Shown piece after piece: positions 1 to 8,199 of a stretch of DNA of 64,000 bases. Each line of letters opens with the position of its first letter. The stretch's first letter is position 1. The position numbers and the translations under genes were made by a program. The notes under the pieces were generated by a model. That model saw only the letters and a list, made by a program, of their open reading frames with translations. It was not told where the DNA came from and made no database searches. Source of the DNA: Allobosea sp. BK604 (GTDB lineage Bacteria; Pseudomonadota; Alphaproteobacteria; Rhizobiales; Beijerinckiaceae); the NCBI RefSeq assembly GCF_004341515.1, contig NZ_SLZF01000002.1, positions 124,001-188,000 of the forward strand, written 5' to 3'.

Positions 1-68
1 GACGTAAGTCTTTCCAAGCGAGCGAGCGCGTCGATGTACTCGCTCTCGCAAAGCAATGTAGTTTCCAT
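1..68 (-). CDS. Possible HigA-type antitoxin N-terminus, runs off the left edge
   Basis: Reading leftwards from an ATG at 68, 22 codons are open to the window edge and give METTLLCESEYIDALARLER followed by LT. This resembles the opening of HigA-like helix-turn-helix antitoxins, which often start with an E-Y-x-x-A-L-x-R-I/L-E-x-L pattern. No good ribosome binding site is visible before the ATG, and no toxin gene is seen just upstream (69-323). The call rests on a short pattern only and could be chance; the DNA left of position 1 would settle it. Confidence 0.3.
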   Translation of the reverse strand, partial: METTLLCESEYIDALARLERLT

Positions 69-323
69 TGTGGTGGCGCTTCGATTTTGCATTTTTCGCC
101 ATGAGAGCCTCGCAGTTGAGAGACACTGAACGGCGCAGAGCAGGCGAATGGCGCCGAATGCGCAGAGATGTGCCACATGGAAGTTTACGAGCTTTTCGCT
201 TCGTATTCGCATCCAGCTAGCTCGACTTTGGTTGCCGCAGCGGCAGACTAATGTTAGCTGCCCTGGATGGTGCTGTGGCGCTCGAGCTCAATGCGTCGCC
301 TCAGCCCGGAAAACCGAGCCGTC
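69..323. other. Intergenic stretch, no gene recognised
   Basis: About 255 bases between the possible antitoxin start and the metallophosphoesterase. An open frame starting at 148 overlaps the phosphoesterase in another frame and has no recognisable protein features, so it is read as a shadow. Base composition is lower in GC than the core regions to the right. Confidence 0.5.
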
Positions 324-1109
324 ATGCGCATTTGGCTATTTTCCGACCTGCACCAAGAATTCGACGATCAACTTTGGGACCCGCTTCCGAGCGCCCCTAC
401 CGCTGGCTTTGATGTCGTTGTGGTCCCCGGCGATGTGCATATGCCGCTCACCAGGGCGCTGGCGTGGCTCCATGAGAGGTTTTCTGGGCTACACGTCATT
501 TACACTCCCGGCAATCACGATTTCTGGTGGGACAAGGGCGAGGAGCGCTACACGATATGGGACCAACTGCAGCGGGGTCGCGAGCTCGCTGATCGACTTG
601 GCGTCAGCCTCCTCCTCGATAGTTCCGTGGTGGTCGGCGAAACCCGTTTCTTGGGCGGCACTCTCTGGACTGATCTGAGGCTAGGCACCTATTCGCTGCA
701 TGCCGCGCTACGCGAAGCGGAAAAGAACATGCGGGACTATCGGCGCATCCGGCGCAAACCGGATCAAAACAAGCGCCTTCGGCCGGCCGAGACACTGCGG
801 CTCCACCGCGCTACCCGCGACTACATTTCCGGCGCGATCTCGATGCCTTGGCTGGGCCAGACGGTCGTGGTCACGCACCACGCCCCACACCCGAACTCAC
901 TCGCGGATCGAAGTGATCCGTTGGCTTTCTGCTACGCCTCGGACCTAAGCAGCCTAATCGAGTTCGGTGCCCCAGCACTTTGGGTTCACGGCCATGTTCA
1001 TAGGGTCTCAGATTACACTGTTGGATTAACGCGCATCTTGGCTAATCCCCGCGGCCATATAGAGGAACAATCCGGGTTCAACCCGAGCCTCTGCATTGAC
1101 GTGAGATGA
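324..1109 (+). CDS. Calcineurin-like metallophosphoesterase
   Basis: A 261-residue phosphoesterase. The order of metal-binding motifs fits the calcineurin-like superfamily: DLH near the N-terminus (residues 7-9), GDVH (about 37-40), GNHD (about 63-66), THHAPH (about 188-193) and GHVH near the C-terminus. These coordinate a dinuclear metal centre that hydrolyses phosphomonoesters or phosphodiesters; the substrate cannot be told. The start at 324 is chosen because MRIWLFSDLHQEF is the usual start of the domain; an upstream ATG at 267 would add 19 residues without domain features. It lies convergent to the tniQ-like gene in the accessory stretch. No signal peptide, so probably cytoplasmic. Confidence 0.85.
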   Translation: MRIWLFSDLHQEFDDQLWDPLPSAPTAGFDVVVVPGDVHMPLTRALAWLHERFSGLHVIYTPGNHDFWWDKGEERYTIWDQLQRGRELADRLGVSLLLDSSVVVGETRFLGGTLWTDLRLGTYSLHAALREAEKNMRDYRRIRRKPDQNKRLRPAETLRLHRATRDYISGAISMPWLGQTVVVTHHAPHPNSLADRSDPLAFCYASDLSSLIEFGAPALWVHGHVHRVSDYTVGLTRILANPRGHIEEQSGFNPSLCIDVR

Positions 1110-1252
1110 TGCCTTTACGACGTGCCAGAACAGACCGCTCCACCTGGTCCAGCAACTGGGAGGTGGCGCGCATGAGAACGCACGTACCCGCCGCGATTAG
1201 ATCCGCAAGTTCATGTCGGGCGAAACGTTGGTAGTCGTTCGCCTCAAACAGA
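1078..1252 (-). pseudogene. Coding-like tail downstream of tniQ, without a start codon
   Basis: On the minus strand directly after the tniQ-like stop, a frame shifted by one base stays open for about 60 codons to a TGA at 1078-1080. It reads GVDLFEANDYQRFARHEL and so on, with codon choice like real genes of this window, but no ATG, GTG or TTG near its beginning. It may be the remainder of a longer TniQ-like C-terminus cut off by a frameshift, or a fragment of another gene, or chance. The last 30 bases overlap the convergent phosphoesterase gene. Confidence 0.25.
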
Positions 1253-2695
1253 TCAACGCCGGGTCTCGGAATTCTGAACTCTCATCTTCGCACACCAGTT
1301 TCGCACATCTGACGGCTTAAAAAGGATTCTTTCAACACCGCGAGCTTTCTCATCTACGTAGCATGGCACAACGTGACCGTTCAAAATTGCGAGAATTCGC
1401 TCTTGAAATGGCATTTTGTACCAGACTCGACCCGCATTCACACTGCAAAGTAAACGAGGATTAATTCCCTCAACAATTTTAGTCTTGTATCTAATCCTCA
1501 GCATTAGTTTGCCGATTTGGTACCTGTCGTAGAAATTCATGCCGCCCGTTTTTGCTTTATCTATTATTTTAGCACGGTTCAGTTCGAGCAACCTAGGAGC
1601 GCTCACGTTGAATAAATGGACGGCCGATTCTTCATCAATCCACGTGGCGGAATTGATATTAACGCCAGGCATTCCACGAGCAAATGGTGAATAACTGGAG
1701 ACATTGATCGCGTAGTCTCCATTTTTGTACGATATAGCTCCTGATTTATACATTTTCTTATTTACGATTACTCGGGACCTGATACCTGGAAGTCTGTTTA
1801 TCTTGTCCTTTACCCTTTGAATGCACACTTCTAAATTACAGGCTCCTCGATTGAAACCCCCTGCCGCAACACGCAACATCGATTCTCCTAGTTCACCGCC
1901 GTATAACTTGACGTTTGAAGTCGTTATGCCATTCAAAAATCTAGCTCGGTTTGATCTGACTGCGGCAATAAAGCTGACAATAGCACCGTATCTGGAATGG
2001 GCGTCCGGCTTTTTAGATTGCAAATCGCCTCTGGCGAGCGCCGCTCCTACCACCTCTAGGATGCACTCTGTGCTAGCCTCGTTGAATTCGGGGAGTGTGT
2101 AATTCGGCACGAACTTCCCAACTCCGAAACGGGCGGCCAATAACTGAGTTAGCTCGACGGCGACCGGGTTCGCACTTTGCGGAACTATGTTCGTTAATGA
2201 ATACCGGCAACTTGGTTTCTGACATCGCGAAATGTTTGACCGTGGCCATAGCAAAACGGCTCGACATGCGGGGCAGGCGTGTACCATTTGCACACAATGC
2301 TTAGGACACACCCGCCAGAAGCGAAGGTGCCAGGCTGAGACCGCATAACCCTTGTCAGACAGGCACACCGGGCACATGCGGAAAATCTGAAAATCTACAA
2401 ATCGGTTAGGAATCTTTATATTGTTTAGTGATGAAAATCGCGCGTACTCTGAAGATATGCTAGGCACGATCCGACTGAAAACAGACACACTTGATTCGGT
2501 TAGCTTCGCGAGGGCAGCAGCAGTTTTCCTCCGCGAGTCAATATCTTCGCCAAATAACTGAACTGCCGCCAGTATCGCTCTGGGATTTCGGTAGCCGCCT
2601 GCCTCGCAGACGCGAGCCACCCAACCCAAGATACTTTCGTCTGGCGCAGGAATAAATCGCACTGGTAGACGAGTATCTTGCCCCAGAGCAGTCAT
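1253..2695 (-). CDS. TniQ-like protein, orphan
   Basis: A 480-residue protein of the TniQ/TnsD type, the target-selecting factor of Tn7- and Tn5053-like transposons. The N-terminus (LPVRFIPAPDESILGWVARV, residues 10-29) has the family pattern proline-x-E-S-hydrophobic-x-W-hydrophobic-x-R. Residues about 109-170 carry the zinc-ribbon array CPVC, CPKHC, CPACR and CQKPSC, with a conserved W-H-L-R-F-W segment between. The gene is clearly poorer in GC than its neighbours. No TniA transposase, TniB ATPase or resolvase is next to it; its 5' side is the ugp operon. It is therefore an orphan, a relic of an element, or part of an island whose rest is left of the window. Some TniQ-like proteins may act outside transposition; that is not decidable here. 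Confidence 0.75.
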   Translation of the reverse strand: MTALGQDTRLPVRFIPAPDESILGWVARVCEAGGYRNPRAILAAVQLFGEDIDSRRKTAAALAKLTESSVSVFSRIVPSISSEYARFSSLNNIKIPNRFVDFQIFRMCPVCLSDKGYAVSAWHLRFWRVCPKHCVQMVHACPACRAVLLWPRSNISRCQKPSCRYSLTNIVPQSANPVAVELTQLLAARFGVGKFVPNYTLPEFNEASTECILEVVGAALARGDLQSKKPDAHSRYGAIVSFIAAVRSNRARFLNGITTSNVKLYGGELGESMLRVAAGGFNRGACNLEVCIQRVKDKINRLPGIRSRVIVNKKMYKSGAISYKNGDYAINVSSYSPFARGMPGVNINSATWIDEESAVHLFNVSAPRLLELNRAKIIDKAKTGGMNFYDRYQIGKLMLRIRYKTKIVEGINPRLLCSVNAGRVWYKMPFQERILAILNGHVVPCYVDEKARGVERILFKPSDVRNWCAKMRVQNSETRR

Positions 2696-2953
2696 AATGA
2701 TGATGCCCCCTCGCTCTTTGCCTTTCGCATATCGCCTCGTCAGGCCCTAGGCCGCCCCACAAGGATCAAAACGGTTGTCCGTTATATTGAAAGCAGCAGC
2801 CTCTTTGCCGTCGAGACCATGGACGGGTTCGACTTGGTTTACAGGTCTCATGTTTTGGTTAGCAAGTCTCATTTTTTGGTTTTCGGACCACCAGCGTGCG
2901 GTGGGAACCCAAGGCAACCCGTACGAAGGGAGCATGGCGCTGCCGTCGTCATA
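2696..2953. other. Intergenic region between tniQ and ugpB
   Basis: About 350 bases lie between the two divergent genes. The left two thirds are AT-richer, like tniQ, and contain a 16-base direct repeat (2845-2881). Composition returns to the core value near 2980, which marks the likely island edge. The right part carries the ugp promoter region and a possible Pho box. Confidence 0.6.
2845..2881. repeat. Pair of 16-bp direct repeats, 21-bp period
   Basis: GTCTCATGTTTTGGTT at 2845-2860 and GTCTCATTTTTTGGTT at 2866-2881 match at 15 of 16 positions and start 21 bases apart. They lie between the start of the tniQ-like gene and the core operon. Short, regularly spaced repeats are typical of transposase binding sites at Tn7/Tni element ends, but no matching copies were seen elsewhere in the window. 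Confidence 0.55.
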
Positions 2954-2971
2954 TTGTCATTGAAATGTCGC
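2954..2971 (+). promoter_or_regulatory. Possible Pho box upstream of ugpB
   Basis: TTGTCAT and ATGTCGC are two 7-base half sites separated by TGAA, an 11-base period as in the PhoB consensus CTGTCAT-N4-CTGTCAT. The first half matches 6 of 7, the second about 5 of 7. It lies about 75 bases before the ugpB start. Genuine ugp operons are under PhoB control in other bacteria, which supports the call, but the second half site is weak. Confidence 0.4.
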
Positions 2972-3047
2972 CGGCTCTTCATGTTAGCTTGCGCACCAAA
3001 CAACAAGAGCCGCCCCCGCGCACCGGAGGGCGGAAGGGAGAACGTAC

Positions 3048-4367
3048 ATGACATTCCAGTCCCGCCTCGTGCTTTCCACCGCCCTGCTCACGGCCGCCTG
3101 GTCGATGCCGGCCATGGCGCAGACCGAGATCCAGTGGTGGCACGCGATGACCGGCGCGAATAACGACGTCGTCGTCAAGCTCGCCGAGGATTTCAACGCC
3201 TCGCAGAAGGAATACAAGGTCGTCCCGGCCTATAAGGGCTCCTATGCCGATGCGCTGAACGCCGGCATCGCCGCCTTCCGCGCCGGCAATGCGCCGCACA
3301 TCCTGCAGGTCTTCGAGGTCGGCACCGCGACCATGATGTCGGCCAAGGGCGCCATCAAGCCGGTCGCCGACGTGATGAAGGATGCCGGCGAAAAATTCGA
3401 TCCGAAGAGCTATTTGCCGGCGATCACCGGCTATTACTCGACGACGAAGGGCGACATGCTCTCGTTCCCCTTCAACTCGTCCTCGATGGTGATGTGGTAC
3501 AACAAGGACGCGCTGAAGAAGGCTGGCCTGCCGGAGGCGCCGCCGAAGACCTGGCCTGAGGTGTTCGAGGCTGCCAAGAAGCTGAAGGCCGCCGGCTACG
3601 ACAAGTGCGGCTTCTCGACCGCCTGGACGACCTGGGCCAATATCGAGCAGCTCGGCGCCTGGCATAACGTGCCGGTCGGCACCAAGGCCAACGGCTTCGA
3701 CGGCGTCGACACCGAGTTCAAGATCAACTCCGACCTGTTCGTGAAGCACCTGACCAATCTGGTCGAGCTGCAGAAGGACAAGACCTTCGACTATTCCGGC
3801 CGCACCAATACCGGCGAAGGCCGCTTCACCTCGGGCGAATGCCCGATCTTCCTGACCTCCTCGGCCTTCTTCGGCAATGTCAACGCCAATGCCAAGTTCG
3901 CCTGGGCCAACGCGCCGATGCCGTATTATCCCGACGTGCAGGGCGCGCCGCAGAACTCGATCATCGGCGGCGCTTCGCTCTGGGTGATGGGTGGCAAGAA
4001 GGCCGACGAGTACAAGGGCGTCGCCAAGTTCTTCAACTTCCTGTCGGATGTCGACCGTCAGGTGAAGTTGCATACCGAGTCGGGCTACCTGCCGATCACC
4101 AAGGCGGCCTATGAGAAGGTCAAGGCGTCCGGCTTCTACAAGGACAAGCCCTATCTCGAGACGCCGCTGCTCGAGCTCAACAACAAGGAGCCGACCGATA
4201 ATTCGCGCGGCGTGCGCTTCGGCGGCCTCGTCCAGATCCGCGACATCTGGTCGGAAGAGATCGAGGCGGCGCTGAACGGCCAGAAGAGCCCGAAGGCTGC
4301 GATGGACGCCGCCAACGAGCGCGGCAACCAGGCCTTGCGCCAGTTCGAGCGCACCGCCTCGCGCTGA
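3048..4367 (+). CDS. ugpB: sn-Glycerol-3-phosphate ABC transporter, substrate-binding protein
   Basis: A 439-residue periplasmic binding protein with a signal peptide ending in AMA at about residue 24. Family hallmarks of UgpB are clear: an early WWHAMTG, AGIAAFRAGNAPHILQVFEVGT, PFNSSSMVMWYNKDALKKAG, and NSIIGGASLWVMGGKKADEY near residue 305, the last being almost the E. coli UgpB wording. It captures glycerol-3-phosphate or glycerophosphodiesters for the UgpAEC complex. A good ribosome binding site (AAGGGAG) precedes the ATG. It is the first gene of the operon ugpB-ugpA-creatininase-ugpE-ugpC, and a stable hairpin after its stop probably keeps its transcript more abundant than the downstream genes. 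Confidence 0.95.
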   Translation: MTFQSRLVLSTALLTAAWSMPAMAQTEIQWWHAMTGANNDVVVKLAEDFNASQKEYKVVPAYKGSYADALNAGIAAFRAGNAPHILQVFEVGTATMMSAKGAIKPVADVMKDAGEKFDPKSYLPAITGYYSTTKGDMLSFPFNSSSMVMWYNKDALKKAGLPEAPPKTWPEVFEAAKKLKAAGYDKCGFSTAWTTWANIEQLGAWHNVPVGTKANGFDGVDTEFKINSDLFVKHLTNLVELQKDKTFDYSGRTNTGEGRFTSGECPIFLTSSAFFGNVNANAKFAWANAPMPYYPDVQGAPQNSIIGGASLWVMGGKKADEYKGVAKFFNFLSDVDRQVKLHTESGYLPITKAAYEKVKASGFYKDKPYLETPLLELNNKEPTDNSRGVRFGGLVQIRDIWSEEIEAALNGQKSPKAAMDAANERGNQALRQFERTASR

Positions 4368-4380
4368 GCCGAACCAATTC

Positions 4381-4408
4381 AGGCCGGGGCATGAGCCCCG
4401 GCCTTTCA
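4381..4408 (+). terminator. Intercistronic hairpin between ugpB and ugpA
   Basis: A perfect 10-bp GC-rich stem (AGGCCGGGGC with GCCCCGGCCT) around the loop ATGA, followed by TTTCACTT. Such hairpins after binding-protein genes act as partial terminators or 3'-end stabilisers so that the binding protein exceeds the permease. The T-run is short, so full termination is unlikely. Confidence 0.65.
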
Positions 4409-4427
4409 CTTCATTCCGCGGGCGCCC

Positions 4428-5309
4428 ATGCAGAAGAACGCCTATTTCAAGGGATTGACCATCCCTCTGCTGCTCCTCCTGCCGCAGCTCGCGATCACCA
4501 TCGTGTTCTTCTACTGGCCGGCGAGCCAGGCGGTCTGGCAAAGCTTCCTGCTGGAGGACGCCTTCGGCACCTCGACCGAATTCGTCTGGTTCGAGAATTA
4601 CACCGAGCTGTTCTCGCGGCCGGAATATTTCAAAGCCTTCGTCAACACCGTCATCTTCTCCAGCTTCGTCTGCGTGCTCTCGCTCTCGATCGCGCTGCTC
4701 TTCGCGGTGATGGCCGACCGGCAGATCAGGGGCGCCGAGGTCTACAAGACCCTGCTGATCTGGCCCTATGCGGTCGCCCCGGCCGTCGCCGGCGTGCTCT
4801 GGCTCTTCATGTTCGATCCCTCGCTCGGCATGCTGGCGCGCGGCCTGCAATCGCTCGGCATCGCCTGGAACCCGCGGCTCAACGGCAATCACGCCATGCT
4901 GCTGGTGATCCTGGCGGCGACCTGGAAGCAGATCAGCTATAATTTCCTGTTCTTCCTCGCCGGCCTGCAGGCGATCCCGAAAAGCGTGATCGAGGCGGCG
5001 GTGATCGACGGCGCCCGGCCGATGCGCCGGTTCTGGACCATCGTCTTCCCGCTGCTCTCGCCGACCACCTTTTTCCTGCTCACGGTCAACATCGTCTACG
5101 TCTTCTTCGACACGTTCGGCATCATCGACACCGTCACCGGCGGCGGTCCGTCGGGCGCAACCCAGACGCTGGTCTACAAGGTCTGGGCCGACGGCAAGGG
5201 CGGCACCGATCTCGGCGGCTCGGCGGCGCAGTCCGTCATCCTGCTGGTCATGGTCATCGGCATGACGGCGATCCAGTTCCGTTTCATCGAGCGCAAGGTG
5301 AGCTACTGA
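4428..5309 (+). CDS. ugpA: Glycerol-3-phosphate ABC transporter, permease UgpA
   Basis: A 293-residue MalF-type inner-membrane permease with about six membrane segments, beginning at residues 10-30 ([19 protein letters not shown]). The EAA loop that docks on the ATPase is visible as [20 protein letters not shown] (about residues 189-208). It pairs with UgpE to form the channel. Its last codon overlaps the start of the creatininase-family gene (TGATG overlap at 5307-5311), so the two are translationally coupled. Confidence 0.92.
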   Translation: MQKNAYFKGLTIPLLLLLPQLAITIVFFYWPASQAVWQSFLLEDAFGTSTEFVWFENYTELFSRPEYFKAFVNTVIFSSFVCVLSLSIALLFAVMADRQIRGAEVYKTLLIWPYAVAPAVAGVLWLFMFDPSLGMLARGLQSLGIAWNPRLNGNHAMLLVILAATWKQISYNFLFFLAGLQAIPKSVIEAAVIDGARPMRRFWTIVFPLLSPTTFFLLTVNIVYVFFDTFGIIDTVTGGGPSGATQTLVYKVWADGKGGTDLGGSAAQSVILLVMVIGMTAIQFRFIERKVSY

Positions 5310-6067
5310 TGGCGTCCGTTCTCTGGCAGGAGCTCACGGCTGAGGATCTGAGGCACAAGGCGGCGAATGATGCCGTCGTCGTGCTGCCGATCGCCTCGAT
5401 GGAGCAGCACGGGCCGCATCTGCCTGTCGGCGTCGACACCATCCTGTGCGGCGGCGTCTGCAAGGCGGCGGCCGAGCGCGCCGGCGATGTCGAGGTCGTG
5501 GTCGCGCCGACGCTCTGGTGCGGCATGGCCGAGCATCACATGGCCTTCGGCGGCACCTTCACCTTCGACATCCCGACCTATCGCGCCGTCCTGCTCGCCT
5601 TCCTCAGGAGCATCGAGCGCCACGGCTTCAACCGTGTGGTGATCGTCAACGGCCATGGCGGCAATATCGCCGCGCTCGCCGCCTTCCTGCCCGATTTCGC
5701 GCGCGAGACCACGCTGCGCATCCTCGGCACGACCTATTTCACCCTGGCGCAGGAGGCGATGCAGCCCTTCATGCAGGACCAGGTCAGCGTGCTCCATGCC
5801 TGCGAGGTCGAAACGTCGATGATGATGGTGCTGGCGCCGCAGACGGTGAAGCACGACCGGCTACCCGAGGCGTTCGGCATGCTCGACGCGGATCTCGCCG
5901 CACTGACCCGCCCGCTCGTCGGGCGCTACCGGCCCTTCCGCGAGATGACCGAGACCGGCGTGATCGGCGATGCCCGCCGCGCCACCAAGGAGAAGGGCGA
6001 GGCCTTCCTCGAGGCCTGCGCCGAGACGCTGGCGAAGCTACTGCGCGACCGGGAGGCCTGGCACTGA
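5309..6067 (+). CDS. Creatininase-family hydrolase inside the ugp operon
   Basis: A 252-residue member of the creatininase/creatinine amidohydrolase superfamily. Metal-ligand motifs are present: MEQHGPHLPVGVDT (about residues 31-44; E, H and D), VNGHGGN (about 113-119) and HACEVETSMM (about 162-171). Known members hydrolyse cyclic amides such as creatinine or act on riboflavin and mycofactocin precursors. The start overlaps the ugpA stop, so it is co-translated with the transporter, yet no creatinine-pathway gene is nearby. Its substrate is unknown; an amide or ester ligand that enters through this transporter is one inference. No signal peptide. Confidence 0.85.
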   Translation: MASVLWQELTAEDLRHKAANDAVVVLPIASMEQHGPHLPVGVDTILCGGVCKAAAERAGDVEVVVAPTLWCGMAEHHMAFGGTFTFDIPTYRAVLLAFLRSIERHGFNRVVIVNGHGGNIAALAAFLPDFARETTLRILGTTYFTLAQEAMQPFMQDQVSVLHACEVETSMMMVLAPQTVKHDRLPEAFGMLDADLAALTRPLVGRYRPFREMTETGVIGDARRATKEKGEAFLEACAETLAKLLRDREAWH

Positions 6068-6085
6068 TGGTTGCCAACACCCTTC

Positions 6086-6207
6086 CGTCGTTGCGAGCAC
6101 CCGGGTCTTGCCTTCGGCAAGCCCGGGTACAGGCTCCGCGAAGCAATCCAGGGCGATTGCCTGCGGCCGCTGGATTGCTTCGTCGGCCAGGCCTCCTCGC
6201 AATGACG
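6086..6207. repeat. Intergenic palindromic repeat, family A copy 1
   Basis: A composite inverted repeat. The outer arms are CGTCGTTGCGAG and CTCGCAATGACG, the next pair is AAGCAATCCAG and CTGGATTGCTT, and an inner ACCCGGG/CCCGGGT hairpin lies near the left arm. Other copies are at 17774, 28903 and 41695. It resembles the palindromic elements scattered between genes in Bradyrhizobium and relatives. It interrupts the ugp operon between the creatininase gene and ugpE. Confidence 0.8.
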
Positions 6208-6230
6208 ACTTCCGCCGGAGGACAGGACTG

Positions 6231-7079
6231 ATGGTCGAAGACCGGCGCCTCGGCGATCTCATCGCCTATATCATCCTGACGATCGGCGTCGCCATCGTCG
6301 CCTTCCCGGTCTGGCTGACCTTCGTCGCCTCGACCTGGGATGCCGCGACCATCATCAACGGGCAATTGCCGCTCTATCCCGGCCCGCATTTCTTCGAGAA
6401 CTATTACCGGGTCCTCTTCGTCGGCACGTCCAGCACGACGCGCGAGCCGGTCGCGACGATGATGTTCAACTCCTTCGTCATGGCGATGACGATCGCGATC
6501 GGGAAGATCATCATCTCCGTGCTCTCGGCCTATGCCATCGTCTACTACCGCTTCCCGTTCCGGATGGCGGCCTTCTGGATCATCTTCGTCACGCTGATGC
6601 TGCCGGTCGAGGTGCGTATCTTCCCGACCTTCAAGATCGTCTCCGATCTCGGCATGCTCGACACCTATCAGGGCCTGGCCGTGCCGCTGATCGCTTCGGC
6701 CACCGGGACGCTGCTGTTCCGCCAGTTCTTCCTGACCATCCCGGACGAATTGCTGGAGGCCTCGAAGATCGACGGCGCCGGGCCGTTCAAGTTCTTCAAG
6801 GATACGATGCTGCCGCTCTCGATCACCACGATCGCGGCGCTCTTCGTGATCCAGTTCATCTATGGCTGGAACCAGTATCTCTGGCCGCTGCTGATCGCCA
6901 CCAAGGACTCGATGCTGACCATCGTCATTGGCATCAAGAAGATGATCGTCACCTCCGACGCCCTGACCGAATGGCAGCTCGCCATGGCCACCGCCATGCT
7001 GGCGATGCTGCCGCCCGTCTTCGTCGTCATCGTCATGCAACGGCTCTTCGTGAAGGGCCTGGTCGAAACCGAGAAGTAG
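6231..7079 (+). CDS. ugpE: Glycerol-3-phosphate ABC transporter, permease UgpE
   Basis: A 282-residue MalG-type permease. The start at 6231 ([20 protein letters not shown]) is preceded by GGAGGACAGG, a strong ribosome binding site; longer upstream reading runs through the repeat and is not coding. Six membrane segments can be read, and the EAA loop is [20 protein letters not shown] (about residues 180-199). The C-terminal [14 protein letters not shown] closely matches the usual UgpE/MalG end. It pairs with UgpA and is energised by UgpC eight bases downstream. Confidence 0.93.
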   Translation: MVEDRRLGDLIAYIILTIGVAIVAFPVWLTFVASTWDAATIINGQLPLYPGPHFFENYYRVLFVGTSSTTREPVATMMFNSFVMAMTIAIGKIIISVLSAYAIVYYRFPFRMAAFWIIFVTLMLPVEVRIFPTFKIVSDLGMLDTYQGLAVPLIASATGTLLFRQFFLTIPDELLEASKIDGAGPFKFFKDTMLPLSITTIAALFVIQFIYGWNQYLWPLLIATKDSMLTIVIGIKKMIVTSDALTEWQLAMATAMLAMLPPVFVVIVMQRLFVKGLVETEK

Positions 7080-7086
7080 CCCGCTT

Positions 7087-8166
7087 ATGGCCCAGGTCAC
7101 CCTCACCCACGTCAAGAAGGTCTATGCCGGCGGCGTCGAGGCCGTGAAGGGCGTCTCCTTCGACATTCCCGATGGCGGCTTCTGCGTGCTCGTCGGCCCC
7201 TCAGGCTGCGGCAAGTCCACGCTGCTGCGCATGGTGGCGGGGCTGGAGACGATCTCCGCCGGCGAGGTCTCGATCGGCAATCGGGTGGTCAACCAGATCG
7301 AGCCGGCCGATCGCGACATCGCCATGGTGTTCCAGAATTACGCGCTCTACCCGCATATGAGCGTCTACGACAACATGGCCTATGGGCTGCGCAACCGTGG
7401 CACGCCGAAGGACGAGATCGAGAAGCGCGTGGCCGAGGCCGCGCGCATCCTGGCGATCGAGCCCTTTATGCAGCGGCGGCCGCGCCAGCTCTCGGGCGGG
7501 CAGCGCCAGCGCGTCGCCATGGGCCGCGCCATCGTGCGCAAGCCGCAGGTCTTCCTGTTCGACGAGCCGCTCTCCAATCTCGACGCCAAGCTGCGCGTGC
7601 AGATGCGCGTCGAGATCAAGAAGCTGCAGCGTGCGCTCGGCGTCACCTCGATCTATGTCACGCATGACCAGGTCGAGGCGATGACGCTCTCCGACAAGCT
7701 GGTGGTGATGAATGGCGGCCAGGTCGAGCAGATCGGCGTGCCCTCCGAGGTCTATCGCAAGCCGGCAAGCAAGTTCGTCGCGACCTTCATCGGCTCGCCG
7801 CCGATGAACATCCTGCCGGCCACGATCGACGGGCCGGGCATCGTCGCGCTCGGCGATGCGATCCTCGAGGCGCGCGACCTGCAGCAGGATCTCGCGGCCG
7901 GGACCAAGGTCGAGGTCGGCCTGCGACCCGAGGATATCGAGATCGTCACCGAGGGGCAGGCCGGCTCGCTGCCCTTCGATGTCGAGTTCATCGAGGAGCT
8001 CGGCGCGACCCAGCTCTTCCACGGCCAGCTCTCCGGCCTGCCCTTCGTGATGCAGGCGGCGACAGGCGAGGTCGCGGCACAGCCCGGCCGGCTCTGGATC
8101 ACCGTCGATCCCGACCGGGTGCATGTCTTCGACGCGACGAGCGGAACGCGGCTCGGGCGGGCGTGA
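7087..8166 (+). CDS. ugpC: Glycerol-3-phosphate ABC transporter, ATP-binding protein
   Basis: A 359-residue ATPase of the MalK/UgpC class. Walker A is GPSGCGKST (residues 37-45), the Q-loop is [13 protein letters not shown], the signature [14 protein letters not shown] is near residue 138, and Walker [12 protein letters not shown] is followed by the switch [10 protein letters not shown]. The C-terminal 120 residues form the regulatory OB-fold ([10 protein letters not shown]). In E. coli the homologue is also the site of inhibition by phosphate. It is the last gene of the operon and ends 33 bases before the convergent hydrolase gene. Confidence 0.93.
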   Translation: MAQVTLTHVKKVYAGGVEAVKGVSFDIPDGGFCVLVGPSGCGKSTLLRMVAGLETISAGEVSIGNRVVNQIEPADRDIAMVFQNYALYPHMSVYDNMAYGLRNRGTPKDEIEKRVAEAARILAIEPFMQRRPRQLSGGQRQRVAMGRAIVRKPQVFLFDEPLSNLDAKLRVQMRVEIKKLQRALGVTSIYVTHDQVEAMTLSDKLVVMNGGQVEQIGVPSEVYRKPASKFVATFIGSPPMNILPATIDGPGIVALGDAILEARDLQQDLAAGTKVEVGLRPEDIEIVTEGQAGSLPFDVEFIEELGATQLFHGQLSGLPFVMQAATGEVAAQPGRLWITVDPDRVHVFDATSGTRLGRA

Positions 8167-8199
8167 GCGCCCGGCCGGGTACGATGAAGCCTCTCTGTC

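Noticed and set aside
148..678. Open frame of 176 codons overlapping the metallophosphoesterase
   Set aside because: Another frame over the same DNA; no motif, and the phosphoesterase motifs fix the true frame.
1253..2695. Part of a CRISPR-associated transposon
   Set aside because: TniQ-like alone; no cas gene, CRISPR array, TnsB or TnsC in the window. Only the unseen left flank could change this.
5309..6067. Creatinine degradation pathway
   Set aside because: No creatinase, sarcosine oxidase or hydantoinase genes near either creatininase-family gene; the family has many other functions.
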